Position numbers and translations under genes: made by a program. A model generated the notes under the pieces. That model did not search any database and was not told the origin of the DNA. It saw only the letters and a program-made list of their open reading frames with translations. A stretch of DNA of 64,000 nucleotides from Verrucomicrobiaceae bacterium (GTDB lineage Bacteria; Verrucomicrobiota; Verrucomicrobiia; Verrucomicrobiales; Akkermansiaceae), in NCBI GenBank assembly GCA_027491155.1, contig JAIXWR010000015.1:152269-216268 (forward strand), in the 5' to 3' direction. How positions within the stretch are numbered: the first letter of the stretch is position 1; each line of letters opens with the position of its first letter. This document shows, piece after piece, positions 35,047 through 44,443 of the stretch.

Positions 35047-36846
35047 TCAATCCCCGCTCTTCAGCACCTTGATGAAGGCGTCCTGCGGGATGTTCACCTT
35101 GCCGATGGCCTTCATCTTCTTTTTCCCTTCCTTCTGCTTCTCCAGCAGCTTGCGCTTGCGGGAAATGTCGCCGCCGTAGCACTTGGCGGTCACGTCCTTG
35201 CGCAGGGCGGAGATGCTTTCGCGGGCGATGATCTTGCCGCCGATGCAGGCCTGGATGGCGACGACGAAGAGCTGGTTCGGGATGACGTCCTTGAGCCGTG
35301 CGGCGAGGGCGCGGCCGTAGCCTTCCGCCTTCTCGCGGTGGACGATGGTGGAGAAGGCTTCCACCGGTTCGCCGGCGATCAGCATGTCCATCTTCACCAT
35401 GTTCGCGGCGCGGTAGCCGGCGTGCTCGTAGTCCATCGAGCCGTAGCCGCGGGTGCACGATTTCAGGCGGTCGTTGAAATCGACCAGGATCTCGGCCAGC
35501 GGCAGCAGGCAGGTGAGCATCACGCGGGTGTCGTCGATGGTCTCGGTGTGCTCGACCTCGCCGCGCTTTTCCATCACCAGCGACATGATGTCGCCGATGT
35601 ATTCGCCGGGGATCATGACGAAGACCTTCACCAGCGGCTCGCGCACTTCCTGGATCTGCTGCTGCTCGGGGAAGAAGGACGGGTTGTCGACGATCAGCTC
35701 CTCGCCGTTGGTCTTGGTGACCTGGTAGATGACCGACGGGTAGGTCGAGATCACGTCCATGTTGAACTCCCGGCGCAGGCGCTCCTGGATGATTTCCATG
35801 TGGAGCAGGCCGAGGAAACCGCAGCGGAAGCCGAAGCCGAGCGCGGTGGAGCTTTCCGACATGTAGGTGAAGGCGGCGTCGTTGATCTGGAGCTTGGCCA
35901 TCGCCGACTTGAGCGCCTCGTAGTCGGAGGTGTCGATCGGGTAGATGCCGGAGAAGACCATCGGCTGGATCTCCTTGTAGCCGGGCAGCGGCTCGGGGCA
36001 GGGGTGGGTGTTGTCGGTCAGCGTGTCGCCGATCTTCGCCTCGTCGGCGGATTTCATGTTGGCGATGACGTAGCCGACGTCCCCGGCGACGAGCTTTTCG
36101 CGGGCGGTCATCTTCGGGGTGAAGACGCCGACTTCCTTGACCTCGTAGGTCTTGTTGGTGGCCATCAGCTTGACGCGCTGGCCCTTTTTCACGGTGCCGG
36201 AGAAGACCCGGACGTAGGAAACGACGCCGCGGTAGGTGTCGTAGATCGAGTCGAAGACCGAGGCGCGCAGCAGCTTGTCGGGATTCTCCACCGGGGCGGG
36301 GACTCGCTTGACCACGGCTTCGAGGATTTCGGAAATGCCGATGCCCTGCTTGGCGGAGGCGGGGATGGCGTCCTCGGCCGGGATGGCCAGGATGTCCTCG
36401 AGCTGCTTCTTGCACCGATCGACGTCGGCGGCGGGCAGGTCGATTTTGTTGAGGACCGGGATGATGACGAGGTTCTGCTGGAGGGCGAGGTGGAGGTTGG
36501 CCACGGTCTGGGCCTCCACGCCCTGCGCGGCGTCGATCATCAGGATGGCGCCCTCGCAGGCGGCCAGCGAGCGGGCGACCTCGTAGGAGAAATCGACGTG
36601 GCCGGGGGTGTCGAGCAGGTTGAGCTTGTAGGTCACGCCGTCCTTGGCGGTGTATTCCATCGCCACCGGGTGGGACTTGATGGTGATGCCCTTTTCGCGC
36701 TCGAGGTCCATGGCATCGAGCAATTGCGCCTGCTGGTCGCGCTGGGCCACGGTGTTCGTGGCATCCATCAGGCGGTCGGAAAGCGTGGTCTTCCCGTGGT
36801 CGATGTGGGCGATGATCGAGAAATTGCGGGTCAGGGCGGTGGACAT
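35047..36846 (-). CDS. lepA: Elongation factor 4 (LepA) GTPase
   Basis: 599 residues, standard for LepA. GTPase motifs: HIDHGKTTLSDRL, REKGITIKSH, DTPGHVDF, NKIDLPAADVD. The LepA-specific C-terminus is present (GFRCGFLGLLHMEIIQERLR, CTRGYGSMDYEH, KRKLLEKQKEGKKKMKAIG). It binds ribosomes and helps in translocation and assembly under stress. The start is the ATG at 36846; the 249-bp divergent gap upstream holds a short GGAAA-type repeat. Confidence 0.98.
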   Translation of the reverse strand: MSTALTRNFSIIAHIDHGKTTLSDRLMDATNTVAQRDQQAQLLDAMDLEREKGITIKSHPVAMEYTAKDGVTYKLNLLDTPGHVDFSYEVARSLAACEGAILMIDAAQGVEAQTVANLHLALQQNLVIIPVLNKIDLPAADVDRCKKQLEDILAIPAEDAIPASAKQGIGISEILEAVVKRVPAPVENPDKLLRASVFDSIYDTYRGVVSYVRVFSGTVKKGQRVKLMATNKTYEVKEVGVFTPKMTAREKLVAGDVGYVIANMKSADEAKIGDTLTDNTHPCPEPLPGYKEIQPMVFSGIYPIDTSDYEALKSAMAKLQINDAAFTYMSESSTALGFGFRCGFLGLLHMEIIQERLRREFNMDVISTYPSVIYQVTKTNGEELIVDNPSFFPEQQQIQEVREPLVKVFVMIPGEYIGDIMSLVMEKRGEVEHTETIDDTRVMLTCLLPLAEILVDFNDRLKSCTRGYGSMDYEHAGYRAANMVKMDMLIAGEPVEAFSTIVHREKAEGYGRALAARLKDVIPNQLFVVAIQACIGGKIIARESISALRKDVTAKCYGGDISRKRKLLEKQKEGKKKMKAIGKVNIPQDAFIKVLKSGD

Positions 36847-36879
36847 GGTGGTCGGGAAAGCGGGCGGACGGGGCGGATG

Positions 36880-36918
36880 GAAACCACGGAAAGACGTCGA
36901 AAGCACGGAAAAAGAAAG
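36880..36918. repeat. GGAAA-type short direct repeat
   Basis: The stretch contains CCACGGAAAGACGTCGAAAG followed by CACGGAAAAAGAAAG, i.e. three imperfect copies of an ACGGAAAG-like unit. It lies in the lepA/pseudokinase divergent gap. Role unknown. Confidence 0.4.
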
Positions 36919-37095
36919 GGGCGATCCGCGGTGCCGGGCGGCCTGCGGAAGCGGCTGAGGCGCATGAACTTCCCCGTGGCAGGGGATTCCCGCGGCCGGG
37001 GGTCGCGAATCCGGGAGAACGGCCCCTGCAAATCGGGGGCGCTTCGGGAACGACCGGGATTGCAGGCGGCGCGGGATTTCGCTAGCCCTTGGCAA

Positions 37096-38514
37096 GTGAC
37101 GCGGCGCTACGAGATCCAGGAAATGCTGTCGCAGGACGCCCACGGGGTGGTTTTCCTGGCGATGGACCGCGAGTCCGGGTCGGACGTGGTGCTCCGGCGC
37201 TTTTTCCCGTTCGGGCCCGGCGGCGGAGGCCTGGAGGGCGACGAGAGGACGGCCTACACGGCGGCGGTGGAGCGTCTCAAGGGCATCACCCATCCCGCGA
37301 TGAGGACGATTCTGGACGGCGGCTGCGATCCGGTGGACGGCATGCCCTTCCTGGTCACCGAATGCGTCGAGGGGCCGCGACTGGCGGAGCATTTGAAGGA
37401 AAAGCCGCTCAGCCCGGGTTCGACCAAGGCGCTGCTCGACCACGCGCTGGAGGTGTCGCAGGTGCTCGCCGGAGTACTGGGCGAGGAGGCCGTGTGGGTC
37501 GAGACGGCGCCGGAAGCGGTGATCCTTTCGCAGGGTCAGGAAGGTCGCAGCGTGACGTTCTGGATTTCACCGATGCGCTGGCTCGGCCAGGCCGAGGAGC
37601 GGCAGGGCCTCCTGCCCCTGGTGGCGCTCGGCGAGGCGGCGATGCACTGGCAGGGCCGGGTGATTTCCGACCAGGCGGGCGACGGGCTGGGGGCCTGGTT
37701 CAAGGCGATCAAGGCCCATCCCGGGCGCTGGACGCTGGAGGAGGCCCGCGTGACGCTTCATGCGGCGAAAATGCTGGCCGGGGAGCCCGCGTCGACGCTC
37801 GGCCGGGCTTCTTCGCCGAGCGTGCCGACGGTTTCCTTGCCCATGCCGTCCGCGGTGCCGCCATTCCAACCGGCGCTCAAGCAGCAGGTTTCCTATCTTC
37901 CCTGGGTGTTCGCGTCGTTGCTGGTGTTCGGCACCACCGGCTTGATCGTCTGGAAGGTCTTCCTGAGTCCGGCCGGTCCCCCGAAGCCCGCGGTGGCCGC
38001 CGCGGCCACCGCACCTGCCAAGCCGGAGGGCAAGGCTCCACCCGCGGCGCCGGCCGCGGTGGCACCCGTCCCCGAGTCGGACCCCGAGATGGATGCCGCC
38101 GCACGGGTTTCGGCCCGCGCGGCCGAACTGGCGAAGGAGATCAAGAACTACCCCGTCATCCCCTCGGCACCCGGCATGGGCGATACCGCCGGGATCGACG
38201 CCCAACTGGTCGAAATCGGCACCAAGCTGCGCGGCCAGATCGGCAGCCAGGTGACGTTCAAAGGGCCGCTCTTCGGGGTGCGCGACAGCGACAGCGGCAA
38301 GACCCGCTACATCGAGTTCGGCACCTCGCGCGATCCGAACGCCGTCTGCGTCCGCTACCTGACCAAGGAGGGCGACAGCGACATGTCGAAGGAGGAGCTG
38401 ATGAAGCTGGTGGGCAAGCAGGTGACCATCAAGGGCGAGGTGGTGGCCGATCCCAGCGGTCGCATCACCATCGACATCAAGGGCCGCGACCAGATCACCG
38501 TCGCCGATTCCTGA
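37096..38514 (+). CDS. Membrane pseudokinase-like protein with C-terminal OB-like region
   Basis: 472 residues from a GTG at 37096 (an ATG at 36964 is in frame but adds unrelated residues). The N-terminal half follows a protein-kinase N-lobe (RYEIQEMLSQDAHGVVFLAM, VVLRRFFPFGPGG, TVERLKG-type helix, MPFLVTECVEGPRLAEHLK), but the glycine loop is degenerate, the lysine is Arg, and no HRD or DFG motif is found, so it is probably catalytically dead. One membrane segment lies at LPWVFASLLVFGTTGLIVW, then an Ala/Pro linker and a C-terminal beta-rich domain (QVTFKGPLFGVRDSDSGKTR, VGKQVTIKGEVVADPSGRIT). It is followed by recG after 14 bp. Confidence 0.75.
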   Translation: MTRRYEIQEMLSQDAHGVVFLAMDRESGSDVVLRRFFPFGPGGGGLEGDERTAYTAAVERLKGITHPAMRTILDGGCDPVDGMPFLVTECVEGPRLAEHLKEKPLSPGSTKALLDHALEVSQVLAGVLGEEAVWVETAPEAVILSQGQEGRSVTFWISPMRWLGQAEERQGLLPLVALGEAAMHWQGRVISDQAGDGLGAWFKAIKAHPGRWTLEEARVTLHAAKMLAGEPASTLGRASSPSVPTVSLPMPSAVPPFQPALKQQVSYLPWVFASLLVFGTTGLIVWKVFLSPAGPPKPAVAAAATAPAKPEGKAPPAAPAAVAPVPESDPEMDAAARVSARAAELAKEIKNYPVIPSAPGMGDTAGIDAQLVEIGTKLRGQIGSQVTFKGPLFGVRDSDSGKTRYIEFGTSRDPNAVCVRYLTKEGDSDMSKEELMKLVGKQVTIKGEVVADPSGRITIDIKGRDQITVADS

Positions 38515-38528
38515 ACCGGGCCCACCTT

Positions 38529-40577
38529 TTGAAAGCAGGACCGGACACCGACCTCGCGGCGCTCGATTTCCTCGATGCGAAGGAGGTCCTCTCCCTGGCC
38601 GCCGCCGGCCTGCGGAACGCGGGCGATCTGCTGATGTGGCTGCCGCGGAGGTACGAGGACCGTCGTAGGTTCGACGCCTTCCCCGCCCAGCCCGGCGGCC
38701 CGGCGGTCTGCCTGCGCGGGACGGTGATCGATGCCTCGAGGCGCCAGTTCGGCGCCAAGCGCGGGTTCTACGAGATCGTGGTGCTCGACGGCACCGGCGG
38801 CGTGTTCGGTTCGTCCAAGGTTTCCTGCCGCTGGTTCAACATGCCCTACATCCACCGGATGGTGCTCGCCGGGCACGAGATCATCCTGCACGGCAAACCG
38901 AAGGACTCGAACGGCCGGCTGGTGATCGACCACCCGGAATTCGAGATCGTCCGCGACGACGGCGGGCCGTCGATCCATCTCGAACGCATCGTCCCGATCT
39001 ATCGCAACGTCTCCGGCATCGCCCAGCGGCGGCTGCGGGAAATCCAGCACCGATTGTTGCTGGAGATCGACGCACCCTCCTTCGCCGCGCCGTATGATGT
39101 CGATCCGACCTACCCGCGCCACGAGGCGCTGAAGGAAGTGCATTTTCCCGAGGCGATCGAGCAGGCCGAGGCCGCGCGCCGCCGCTTCGCGCTGGAGGAA
39201 TTCTTCGCGCTCCAGCTCAACGTCGTGTGGCGCCGCGCGCGGATCCTCGACCACCACGGCCGGGTGCTCGGCCGCAAGACCACCTTGCTCAAGCGCTTCT
39301 ACGAAAGCCTGCCTTTCGATCTGACCGGCGCGCAGAAGCGCTCGATCAAGGAGATCGTGGAAGACCTCCGCGCGCAGCGGCCGATGAACCGGCTGCTGCA
39401 GGGCGACGTCGGCAGCGGCAAGACCTTCGTCGCGATGGCGTCGATGCTGCTGGCGATCGACTCCGGCTGCCAGGCCGCGCTGATGGCCCCGACGCAGATC
39501 CTCGCGGAACAGCATTATCTCACCTTCAAGAAGTGGCTGGAGCCGCTCGGCGTCCGCGTGATGCTGCGGACCGCGGCGAAGGAGGAGCGCTCGCACCTCC
39601 CGCTGGAAGGCGAGCCGCAGGTGCTGATCGGCACCCACGCGTTGCTTTACGACAAGGTCGCCTTCCGCGACCTCGGGCTGATCGTCATCGACGAGCAGCA
39701 CAAGTTCGGCGTCGCCCAGCGCTCGCGGCTGATCGAGCAAGGCACGATGCCCGACGTGCTCGTGATGACGGCCACGCCGATCCCGCGGACCTTGACGATG
39801 ACGATCTACGGCGATCTCGACGTTTCGATCCTCGACGAGCGCCCGGCCGGCCGCGGCAAGATGGTCACCGCCCTGCGCACCGCCGCCAAGCAGGCCGACA
39901 TCACGAAGTTCGTGAAGGAGCAGCTCAAGGCCGGCCGCCAGGTCTACCTCGTTTATCCGCTGGTGGAGGAGAGCGACACGCTAAAGGCCGAGTCCGCCAT
40001 CGAGGCCTTCGAGAAATGGCGGAAGCGGCTTTCCGGCCACGAGGTCGGGATGGTCCACGGCAAGCTCGACGCGGAGGAGAAGGAATCGGTCATGCGGCGC
40101 TTCCGCGACGGCGAGATCCACGCCCTCGTTGCCACCTCGGTGATCGAAGTCGGCGTCGACGTGCCGAACGCCAACCTGATGATCATCCACCATGCCGAGC
40201 GCTTCGGCCTGGCGCAGCTCCACCAGCTCCGCGGCCGGATCGGCCGCGGCGAGCACAAGAGCTACTGCATTCTTCTAACAGACGGGAAGAGCGCGGAAGC
40301 GATGGAGAAACTGGCCGTGATGGAGAAGACGTCGGACGGCTTCGTGATCGCGGAAGAAGACCTGCGGCTGCGCGGGCCGGGCGACGTGCTCGGCACCATG
40401 CAAAGCGGTCTGGGCGACCTGAAGTTCGCCGACTTCCTGGCCGACACCGTCCTGCTGCGGGAGGCGCGCGCCCTGGCGGACCGGGTGATCGCGGAAGATC
40501 CCGCGCTGGCATCGGAGCATGCCGCGCTGCGCTGGCTGATCCACGAGGAGGCTCCGGCGGCGATCCAGAGGGGGTAG
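38529..40577 (+). CDS. recG: ATP-dependent DNA helicase RecG
   Basis: 682 residues from a TTG at 38529; no ATG lies near enough to keep the N-terminus. Wedge-domain region, then helicase motifs: Walker A LLQGDVGSGKT (about 289-299), Walker B VIDEQHKFGV (DEQH box), MTATPIPRTL, ATSVIEVGVDVPNANLMI and RGRIGRGEHKSYC. RecG remodels stalled replication forks and Holliday junctions. The preceding pseudokinase gene ends 14 bp upstream, so co-transcription is likely. Confidence 0.95.
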   Translation: MKAGPDTDLAALDFLDAKEVLSLAAAGLRNAGDLLMWLPRRYEDRRRFDAFPAQPGGPAVCLRGTVIDASRRQFGAKRGFYEIVVLDGTGGVFGSSKVSCRWFNMPYIHRMVLAGHEIILHGKPKDSNGRLVIDHPEFEIVRDDGGPSIHLERIVPIYRNVSGIAQRRLREIQHRLLLEIDAPSFAAPYDVDPTYPRHEALKEVHFPEAIEQAEAARRRFALEEFFALQLNVVWRRARILDHHGRVLGRKTTLLKRFYESLPFDLTGAQKRSIKEIVEDLRAQRPMNRLLQGDVGSGKTFVAMASMLLAIDSGCQAALMAPTQILAEQHYLTFKKWLEPLGVRVMLRTAAKEERSHLPLEGEPQVLIGTHALLYDKVAFRDLGLIVIDEQHKFGVAQRSRLIEQGTMPDVLVMTATPIPRTLTMTIYGDLDVSILDERPAGRGKMVTALRTAAKQADITKFVKEQLKAGRQVYLVYPLVEESDTLKAESAIEAFEKWRKRLSGHEVGMVHGKLDAEEKESVMRRFRDGEIHALVATSVIEVGVDVPNANLMIIHHAERFGLAQLHQLRGRIGRGEHKSYCILLTDGKSAEAMEKLAVMEKTSDGFVIAEEDLRLRGPGDVLGTMQSGLGDLKFADFLADTVLLREARALADRVIAEDPALASEHAALRWLIHEEAPAAIQRG

Positions 40578-40606
40578 TGTCACTGCGGAGCGAAGGGCGA
40601 TAACGA

Positions 40607-40657
40607 GGGTTGACCTGGGGTCAACCCGGGTGTCGGCGGGACGTCGACACTCCTTGG
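40607..40657. repeat. Palindromic REP-like element
   Basis: Two adjacent palindromes in the recG to 40730 gap: GGGTTGACC-TGG-GGTCAACCC (40607-40627) and GTGTCG-GCGGGACGT-CGACAC (40630-40650), the latter ending in ACTCCTTGG (40649-40657). An inverse copy CCAAGGA occurs at 40713-40719. The same ACTCCTTGG flank is found beside the palindromes near 55.4 kb. Confidence 0.6.
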
Positions 40658-40729
40658 CGTTGGAACACAGGTCCGGCGACACATCTTGGCGCTTGCCCGG
40701 CGGCACCGGATTCCAAGGATGGAAGGAGG

Positions 40730-41668
40730 ATGCCGGACATTTGGCCAGACGAGTGGTTCCCGCCGGGACAAGAAGGTTTTCCGCTCCCTGATTGGAACGC
40801 GATCGCCGATCACGTGGAGGCGGAACATCCGCCCGAGAATTGGCACCAGATCTACTGCAACCTGGGAACCGAGTGGATGGAGCGGGTCCGTCGCTTGCTC
40901 GGCGGGAGCTACACGATCCGGGAGTCGCGGAATTTCATCCTGCTTTCCTCGGTGACGGACGCGAAGGCGGCCGAGGTGCTGAATTTCCTCGAGCAGACCA
41001 ACGACCGGATCCGGGAGGCGATTCAACCCTTGTTGCCGGAGGTGCTTTACGGGAAATGCCCGGTGGTGGTCTTCGCCGATGAACAGGACTTCTACGAGTA
41101 TGTTTCGGATCACATTCCGGACGACGGAGTGTTCGGGGGAATCGGCGGGATTTACATCGACCGCGGCTACGGGCACTTCGCGATGCCGAGCGAAGATCTC
41201 GCAAGCTACGAATCGGTCATGAGCCACGAGATGTGCCATGCGTTCCTTCATCATCTCGAACTTCCCCTGTGGCTCGATGAAGCGATCACGCAGGAGGTAG
41301 AGCACGCGGTGGCAGGAGAACGGCCTTACGAACTGGACCGTGAGCTGGTCCATCGGCACCAGGAATTCTGGACGGTGCCGCTTCTCCAGGATTTCTGGTC
41401 GGGAGACAGTTTCCACCTTCCGGACGAAGGGCAGGAGCTGAGCTATCATCTGTCACGATTCATCCTGCGCGGACTTCACCGGGGAGGGGTCACACCCCGT
41501 GAGAAGATGAACGAGTTCATCCTGCGGGCAAAGTACGACGACGCCGGGCAAAGCGCGGCGTTGGAGGTGCTGGGCGTGTCACTCGGTGAATGCCTCGTGC
41601 CCTTGCTGGGCGAGGGGGATTGGGAGCCACTGGAACCGGCGGCGGATTCCGGTGATCCGGAGGCCTGA
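40730..41668 (+). CDS. Gluzincin-type metallopeptidase-like protein
   Basis: 312 residues from an ATG with a strong ribosome site GGAAGGAGG ending one base before it. The zinc-binding HEMCH is at 166-170 (VMSHEMCHAFLHHLELPLWL), and WLDEA offers the third ligand (E184), the HExxH-plus-Glu pattern of gluzincin peptidases. No signal peptide, so probably cytoplasmic. An acidic C-terminus ends it. Substrate unknown; it may be a proteolytic enzyme or a degenerate relative. Confidence 0.75.
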   Translation: MPDIWPDEWFPPGQEGFPLPDWNAIADHVEAEHPPENWHQIYCNLGTEWMERVRRLLGGSYTIRESRNFILLSSVTDAKAAEVLNFLEQTNDRIREAIQPLLPEVLYGKCPVVVFADEQDFYEYVSDHIPDDGVFGGIGGIYIDRGYGHFAMPSEDLASYESVMSHEMCHAFLHHLELPLWLDEAITQEVEHAVAGERPYELDRELVHRHQEFWTVPLLQDFWSGDSFHLPDEGQELSYHLSRFILRGLHRGGVTPREKMNEFILRAKYDDAGQSAALEVLGVSLGECLVPLLGEGDWEPLEPAADSGDPEA

Positions 41669-41764
41669 GCATCGAAGGAAACTTATTCTCTCGCTTCGCC
41701 CGCGCTCCGCGACTACAGCGCGCGTCCGGATCGTGCCGCTGAGGGCGCGCCGCCCTTGCATCCC

Positions 41765-42040
41765 GTGAGAATCACGCTCAACACCTCTTCCATCCCGGAC
41801 TCGCGGCGGCCCCAGGTCGAGGCTCTGGTGCATTCCTTCGCCAAGGCCACCGAGATCGTCTGGCTGCCGAGCCGCTTCCCGCGCTTCGTGATGCTGGTGG
41901 AGCCCGGACCGCAGGATTCGTCGCAGCCCGCGGGCGGATCGATCTTCGAGTCGCCGCTGGCCGGGAACCGGTCGCTGGCCTCGGTCACCGAGTTCCTCGA
42001 GACCCGGATCAAGGAATGCCTCGCCGGTTCCGGCGATTGA
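41765..42040 (+). CDS. Small hypothetical protein
   Basis: 91 residues from a GTG at 41765 (TTG at 41756 in frame). The sequence (RITLNTSSIPDSRRPQVEAL, ATEIVWLPSRFPRFVMLVEP, SVTEFLETRIKECLAGSGD) reads like a small alpha/beta domain. No motif recognised. Convergent with the barrel gene 15 bp away. Confidence 0.5.
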   Translation: MRITLNTSSIPDSRRPQVEALVHSFAKATEIVWLPSRFPRFVMLVEPGPQDSSQPAGGSIFESPLAGNRSLASVTEFLETRIKECLAGSGD

Positions 42041-42055
42041 GTGAATTCCGCGGGC

Positions 42056-42826
42056 TCAGCCTTTCGGGAACAGCCAGGTGACGACGAAGCGGACGCCCCA
42101 CTCGGGACCGCCGTCGGGCTTCTCGACGTAGTAGCGGACGCCGGCGGAGAGCTGGATCGGCTGGTCGCCGATCTTGAGGAGCTGGCTGACGATGGCGTTC
42201 AGCGGGACGGTCCACTGCTCGCGCTGCCAGTCGTAGGTGGTTTCCGAGTTGAGGGTGAAGGTGGTCTTGGTCTCCGTGATGTAGGAGACGAAGGGCTGGA
42301 GGAAGGTGGCGTTAACGGAGGCGCGGGAATCGTCGCCGGCGAAGTCCCAGAGGTGGTTGGCGAGGGCACCGTAGGTCCAGGGGCCGGACTGCTTGAGGAT
42401 GACGCCGGTGGGGCCGGCACCCCATTTCTCGGTGCCGAGCAGCGAGTCGGTGGCGGTGGGCAGCAGGAAGACCGGACCGATGCCCCAGATCGGGTCGCTG
42501 GATTTCGGCGAGAAGAAGAAGCTCTGCACGGTGTCGCCAAGGCCGAAGGCGTCGTTCGCGCCGCCGAGGGCGATGCCTTCCTGGTCGATGACCGGTAGGA
42601 TGGTGCGGGAAATCACGTTCCAGTCATCGTTCAGGCCGAAGGGGATGACGGGCTGGATGTTGGCGGTGAACTTCGAGCCGCCGCCGGGGCCGAGCCCGAA
42701 GTCGAGGTTGCCTTGGACGGGCACGCTGATCAGCGACGAGATCGGGTTGGCGAGCTGCTTGGCGAGATCGGCGTCGTTGGCAAAGGCGGGCAGGGAGAGG
42801 GCGAGGAGGAGGGCGGCGGGTTTCAT
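42056..42826 (-). CDS. Outer-membrane beta-barrel protein (MetA/phenol-degradation-like)
   Basis: 256 residues from the ATG at 42826 (42832 also possible). Signal peptide (KPAALLLALSLPAFAND) then KQLANPISSLISVPVQGNLD, NIQPVIPFGLNDDWNVISRT, PIWGIGPVFLLPTATDSLLG and the final strand WGVRFVVTWLFPKG. This is the barrel family often mislabelled neuromedin U and related to the MetA-pathway phenol-degradation barrels; probably an outer-membrane channel. It is the last gene of a HAD phosphatase - DUF502 - barrel unit. Confidence 0.85.
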   Translation of the reverse strand: MKPAALLLALSLPAFANDADLAKQLANPISSLISVPVQGNLDFGLGPGGGSKFTANIQPVIPFGLNDDWNVISRTILPVIDQEGIALGGANDAFGLGDTVQSFFFSPKSSDPIWGIGPVFLLPTATDSLLGTEKWGAGPTGVILKQSGPWTYGALANHLWDFAGDDSRASVNATFLQPFVSYITETKTTFTLNSETTYDWQREQWTVPLNAIVSQLLKIGDQPIQLSAGVRYYVEKPDGGPEWGVRFVVTWLFPKG

Positions 42827-42873
42827 GGGCATTTTCGGTGGAGATAGGAGACGAGCGGAAAACGCGGGCTTTC

Positions 42874-43464
42874 TCAAGGTCGCTTTTCGAGGGCGGCCAG
42901 GAGTTCGGCGGATCCGCTGCCCCATTTGGAAATGCAGGCCATCATCGTGGTCACCGGGACGTCGATCGGGTGGACGCGGCCGCTCGGCATGATGAAGACG
43001 GAGCCGGCCATGGGCGTGGGCACGGAGGGCATGAAGACGGTGCTGAGGCCGTTGTCGTGGGCGTCGATCAGGAAGGCGGGGGCGAGGCAGCCGTCCTCGA
43101 CGTCGATGAGCGCCGGCTTGAAGCCGTCGTTCGCGTTCATGTCGGAGAACTGGCGGGCGATGTTGCGCAGCGGCTGGTAGCCGGGGACGCGGTTGAAGAC
43201 GTTGTCGCCGAGGGTGCGGCCGATGAGCCGGCCGACGGCGGTGTGGACGAGCAGGCCGACCGCCAGGCAGATCACGATGAAGACGGCCAGGGCGACGAGT
43301 TGGGGGTGGTTGACGCCGTCCGGCATCTGGGAGGCGATCGGTTTGACCAGCACGCCGAGCTTGAGCAGCAGCTGGATGAGGAGGAGGACGGCGAGCCAGG
43401 CCGGCAGAACGACGAGGAGTCCGGTGACGAAGGCCGATTTGAGGAGTTCGAGGAGGCGTTTCAT
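42874..43464 (-). CDS. DUF502 family membrane protein
   Basis: 196 residues. Two membrane segments (AFVTGLLVVLPAWLAVLLL and LVALAVFIVICLAVGLLV) and the DUF502 signature (NRVPGYQPLRNIARQF, APAFLIDAHDNGLSTVFMPS, GSVFIMPSGRVHPIDVPVTT). Bacterial members are inner-membrane proteins of unknown function. It starts 7 bp after the HAD phosphatase stop. Confidence 0.92.
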   Translation of the reverse strand: MKRLLELLKSAFVTGLLVVLPAWLAVLLLIQLLLKLGVLVKPIASQMPDGVNHPQLVALAVFIVICLAVGLLVHTAVGRLIGRTLGDNVFNRVPGYQPLRNIARQFSDMNANDGFKPALIDVEDGCLAPAFLIDAHDNGLSTVFMPSVPTPMAGSVFIMPSGRVHPIDVPVTTMMACISKWGSGSAELLAALEKRP

Positions 43465-43471
43465 GGGCGGA

Positions 43472-44443
43472 TCAATCGGGATACACGGCTTTCCAATCGT
43501 CCTTCATGCTGGCGATACTCCAGCCCTTCGCCTTGGCCTCGTCGAGGCCCTTGTCGAGCTTGCCGATGTGGCTTTCGCGGTCGTAGGCGAACTCGCGGTC
43601 GGCGTCGGTGTGGTGGACGTAGAGACAGAAGTTCGGGCGGGTGCCGGCGGCGGTCCACTGGAGCATCTGCAAGTCGCCATCGGAATTGCCGGCGGCGAAG
43701 ATCGGACGCCGGCCGATGTGGCGCTGGATGCCGACGGGCTTGCCGTCCTTGTCGTCGTTGTGGGCGATCTCCGGCAGCTTGACGAGGACCGGCTTGCCTT
43801 CGCGGAGTTCGTATTTCAGCCCGCCGCTGCTGCCGACGACCTGTTCGGGCGGGATGCCGTAGACCTTCTCCGCCCAGGGCCGCATGAACTCGATGCCGCC
43901 GCCGGAGACGATGAAGGTTTTGAAGCCGTTGGCGCGGAGGTAGGCGAGCAGCTCGAGCATCGGCTGATAGACCATCTCGGTGTAGAGCTTGCCGGTCTTC
44001 GGATGCTTCGCGGTGCTGATCCAATCGGTGACGACTTTTTCGAACTCCTCGGTGGTGAGTCCGGCGTGGGTCGCCATGACGATTTCCACAAGCGCGTGCT
44101 CGCCACCGGCCAGGGCGGCTTTGACGTCGCCTTTGAGGAGGGAGGCGAAGGGTTCCTTGTCTTTCCACTCGGGATGCTGCGGCGCGAGCGCCTTGATCCG
44201 GTCGATGGCGAAGAAGAGCTGGAAGTACATCGGCTGCTCGGACCAGAGCGTGCCGTCGTTGTCGAAGACCGCGATGCGTTCGGCGGGCGGGACGAGGTCG
44301 GGAGAGCCGGGGGTGGTGACCTTGTTGACGAAGGCGGTGATGGCCTGTTTCGGCGCGGTGTCGTTCCACGAAGGAAGCGGATCGGCAGCAAACACGACGT
44401 TGGTGAGCAACAGCGCGAAGAGGGAGCGGCGGATGTTTTTCAT
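43472..44443 (-). CDS. Secreted HAD-superfamily phosphatase
   Basis: 323 residues with a signal peptide (KNIRRSLFALLLTNVVFAA). HAD motifs: I DNDGTLW with D61/D63, II FIVSGGGIEFM, III GRRPIFAAGNSDGDLQML. The insert-free cap and position in the envelope suggest a periplasmic acid phosphatase acting on small phosphate esters. First gene of the unit that continues with DUF502 and the barrel. Confidence 0.9.
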   Translation of the reverse strand: MKNIRRSLFALLLTNVVFAADPLPSWNDTAPKQAITAFVNKVTTPGSPDLVPPAERIAVFDNDGTLWSEQPMYFQLFFAIDRIKALAPQHPEWKDKEPFASLLKGDVKAALAGGEHALVEIVMATHAGLTTEEFEKVVTDWISTAKHPKTGKLYTEMVYQPMLELLAYLRANGFKTFIVSGGGIEFMRPWAEKVYGIPPEQVVGSSGGLKYELREGKPVLVKLPEIAHNDDKDGKPVGIQRHIGRRPIFAAGNSDGDLQMLQWTAAGTRPNFCLYVHHTDADREFAYDRESHIGKLDKGLDEAKAKGWSIASMKDDWKAVYPD

